From NCBI GenBank assembly GCA_013176395.1, contig JABMLP010000012.1, positions 806,001 to 870,000 of the forward strand: a stretch of DNA of 64,000 nucleotides, written 5' to 3'. The stretch is from Venturia oleaginea (lineage: Eukaryota > Ascomycota > Dothideomycetes > Venturiales > Venturiaceae). The notes under the pieces are model-generated. The model was given only the letters and a program-made list of their open reading frames with translations, did no database searches and had not been told where the DNA came from. Both the position numbers and the translations under genes were made by a program. Positions 62,601 to 64,000 of the stretch are shown one piece after another; position 1 is the first letter of the stretch; each line of letters opens with the position of its first letter.

Positions 62601-62965
62601 ATCTCTCGCAATTGGCACAGGAATATCGATGGCTACAGGCAGGCGAGAATGGCTACAATGCTCGACTCATTCGCGAGGGACTTGCAGAAACCAAACAGAA
62701 ATTCCTTGCTATGCAGCCTCTCTCGTTTGTCAGATATGCGGATTTCCTGGAAGCACTCAAGAAGCCCGATTACGATCACCTGGCTGGACTGGAGATGAGG
62801 ACGTCCACGCGCTGCTGTGTCACTGAAAAGATCAAATATAAGGGATTTGACCTTTTTGGGGATGACAAGGATGATAAGCCCGTTTCTGAGGATGTCGATG
62901 TTAATGTCAATGTCACTGTCAATGGGACAGCGGAGGATGCGACGGCTGGGGCGGTGGCTGGATGA
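59660..62965 (+). CDS. HOS4: Ankyrin-repeat protein, HOS4-like (Set3 complex)
   Basis: 1,101 residues from the first true ATG at 59660 (MTSGSLIPSS); the preceding GTG is not needed. The N-terminal ~330 residues are Ser/Lys/Arg-rich and disordered, with RKRKF-type nuclear signals. Ankyrin repeats follow at about 333-450 (GLTPLLKACERGSFEGVKQA, GFAPLQKAALGGHAGIVQFL, SPLIDAVDNGHIEVVKILLA) and 500-600 (ETPMLAAIGRGHLRVIKLLL). After an acidic run and a second disordered region there is a highly charged coiled coil at about 790-880. A conserved C-terminal domain ends it (LRFGPPSKDRGEELGISMQF to FVRYADFLEALKKPDYD). In yeast, Hos4 is an ankyrin subunit of the Set3 histone deacetylase complex. Assignment rests on the overall architecture, so orthology is probable, not certain. 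Confidence 0.72.
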   Translation: MTSGSLIPSSANNPKASSTHSSSHRNQPVRSPSDRHSSLSKSKSPTPETVTTSPPSLRGLSGDSISRHSNGQDESEAETEILSDEPEKSKAQPKRRVVNHEHRDDDHGSSPALSKRKHAASTGSSRNGDALDKTERKSNGTDKRENGQPKTSATQRLRLPPDNGSATSRAQSADASISPQSQLDRDRQARSAEPRKRKFSDSHRPSKLEPPRQKLRLDGTNKPAPTKPHHKIRRPSSPPEAPTPGTRTTHKRSASTQSALQAVVPALQSRKKRGSSISTKSSDRQEWNSGSSSEDESRLGPPIPLLAPLPRSSRSTQRAMASPARTMPLGSKRADRYGLTPLLKACERGSFEGVKQAYEEAPAELDQPDNAGFAPLQKAALGGHAGIVQFLLDKGCRRDCHSTAEQDSPLIDAVDNGHIEVVKILLAGGVNPHHQNNQGKRAIDAVEDAEAEEDEKAEMKELIDQAMRDYEGSDGDDDDDDDEPDHNVPRKEGSREDLLYIEPNRKNLIEYSRKGDVVAVGHFIESVKPTVACAVVAARGGHHLVLNLLLAAGDNLADPDPSRHDETPMLAAIGRGHLRVIKLLLETENFNPTRITRDGKRYYEVAEDMHGPKWQREVNLLKDHYDAYVNKKKLSPGGKKRKHGETSKSTEHSSRMQKGSESPKALKHKRLMTRKEMPSKDSKRRSRPVLDSSQSEGSDSEVRITKKPMRIRNGSLAGKTTRSDPPSPITNRQSSGSKSKSTPIPTPDLRPPPKETRKVPGPRKPSSEAIESHPSSDQEMTKDVKPVKQATPEEEREARVAAEKGRAAELDRQEEDTRLRKEAEQRRRDEEAAAAAREAEREAERTAAEAAAREAERKAEEERIRLETEKRERDERLNALPTALRTAVEKGSKRPLRFGPPSKDRGEELGISMQFLPIHLFTLGDIEPNCEEAEKDEQLMMSFQVVGILGLPSELHMTEFPDWKRQEVDPQHRKMFLRSYDLSQLAQEYRWLQAGENGYNARLIREGLAETKQKFLAMQPLSFVRYADFLEALKKPDYDHLAGLEMRTSTRCCVTEKIKYKGFDLFGDDKDDKPVSEDVDVNVNVTVNGTAEDATAGAVAG

Positions 62966-64000
62966 GGAGATGTCTATGTATTCCAAGCGCCATGGAGGAG
63001 AGAAGGGTATTTGGGCAAGCTCCGACTCTTGAGAAAGCGGGCTTTTTTTTCTGTGTATTCGTTCACTCTTACTGTTGCGATATACCCTAATGAAGCCGAA
63101 TTTTTGATGCCATGTTGTTGATTTTTTGTCTGGCCGCGCTGTATCATTGATCATTTACTGTCATGTTCATCTCGTGATTGATTTTGATATTGTTGGACAG
63201 AGTGGGTTTTGATATATGGATTCTTGGATTCATGAAGATGAGTGATTGGGAATGGTATACCCTTTGCGTGAGAGGTGCCCAGGCATTGATTCCATGTGGC
63301 TTCGTTGGGTGGGTAGTTGCCTCTACGTATGTTTCCTTGGAAGTGCGTGCGGTTCATCTACAAGAGATTTTTGGAGGACGGGTGATAATAGAGGTACTTG
63401 TCTTGCCTTGATCTGCCTTGATCTGATACCGCCAAAATGGGAACCTCCTCCTCGATCGATATGTACAGAGTACAACGTCTCCTGGGGCTAGATTTTTTTT
63501 CATTGGCCAGCTTTATCCCTACTACACATTCCGATTGGTGTACTACACGGCTAATAATTATCCTACTACACATCCCCCGCAAAGATGGTAACCCAAAGGC
63601 CGTGCCCGAAAAAGCGCCGAGCTAGAATAGGTAGGTCTCTCTTTTCCGAGTAAGATCAAATTCGAGGAACTTTAAGCGAGAGAGAATGATTCTTTTGCTG
63701 GGGCTGACTTGACTTGCGAGAGGGGAGGAGTTGGGGAGTGTTGTAATTATGGGTGGAGTGGACTAATCAAATGTATGTTTGAAATAGTGCTGGCCTTTTT
63801 GTTTACGGTAACTGGGACGGTTAGGCATCTATCAATTGGCCTTGATCTTCGCGGATGACATGGAACGAATGAGCAGGTATTCTTATCCAACGACTGCATT
63901 TTAACCCTCATCTCGATGTGGCACGGTCGGTCCGCAGAAGGTTGTGGTAGTTAGAATCCTTGTACTCGCTCGCATTTTAGGGTTTGTATTCGCATTTTAG
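62966..64000. other. 3' flank of the HOS4-like gene
   Basis: No gene seen. A poly-T tract is at about 63043-63051. Small frames at 63178-63625 lack any domain. Confidence 0.45.

Overview
This window is nuclear DNA of a filamentous ascomycete (Pezizomycotina). The evidence is short GT-AG introns (mostly 48-63 nt), branch points such as CTAAC, chromodomain Ty3 retrotransposons, a pogo/Fot1 transposon, and housekeeping genes typical of that group (MED10, VID24/GID4, TPT1, DFG10, an ankyrin HOS4-like protein). A leotiomycete is plausible but is only inferred.

Layout. 0.5-1 kb: a spliced MED10 gene. 1.5-9.3 kb: a same-strand (minus) array of a small F-box-like family, with one intact copy (1572-2306) and at least four decayed ones. 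9.5-20.7 kb: two equal-length, apparently identical 5,578-bp Ty3 chromoviruses, the second inserted in inverted orientation inside the 3' LTR of the first. This forms an inverted repeat with 5,492-bp arms and an 86-bp spacer. 21.4-27.1 kb: a solo LTR and a second Ty3 element whose 5' end is rearranged but which keeps intact target duplications. 27.9-30.3 kb: three more relics of the F-box-like array, so the retrotransposon nest splits one old cluster. 30.9-32.8 kb: a pogo/Fot1 transposon with an open transposase frame. 33-34.6 kb: a MULE-like zinc-finger fragment and decayed genes. 35.2-37.2 kb: a VID24/GID4 gene. 38.7-39.8 kb: an unrecognised gene. 40-43 kb: decayed or uncertain coding sequence. 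43.2-46.1 kb: a coiled-coil gene broken by stops and frameshifts. 46.3-48.4 kb: a deleted MULE with long TIRs and a 10-bp TSD. 48.8-50.2 kb: two solo LTRs. 50.4-64 kb: a normal gene-rich segment with a seven-exon secreted GH3 beta-glucosidase, TPT1, DFG10 and a HOS4-like gene.

The right-hand genes act in separate processes: cell-wall sugar hydrolysis, tRNA splicing, dolichol synthesis and histone-deacetylase-linked chromatin control. I see no metabolic cluster. The most interesting biology is in the mobile elements: a probable self-priming (Tf1-like) retroelement with three hairpins in its LTR, a nested inverted pair, and a cDNA rearrangement fixed by integration. Beside these is a gene family in which the stop codons checkable by alignment are all C:G to T:A transitions, as repeat-induced point mutation (RIP) would leave.
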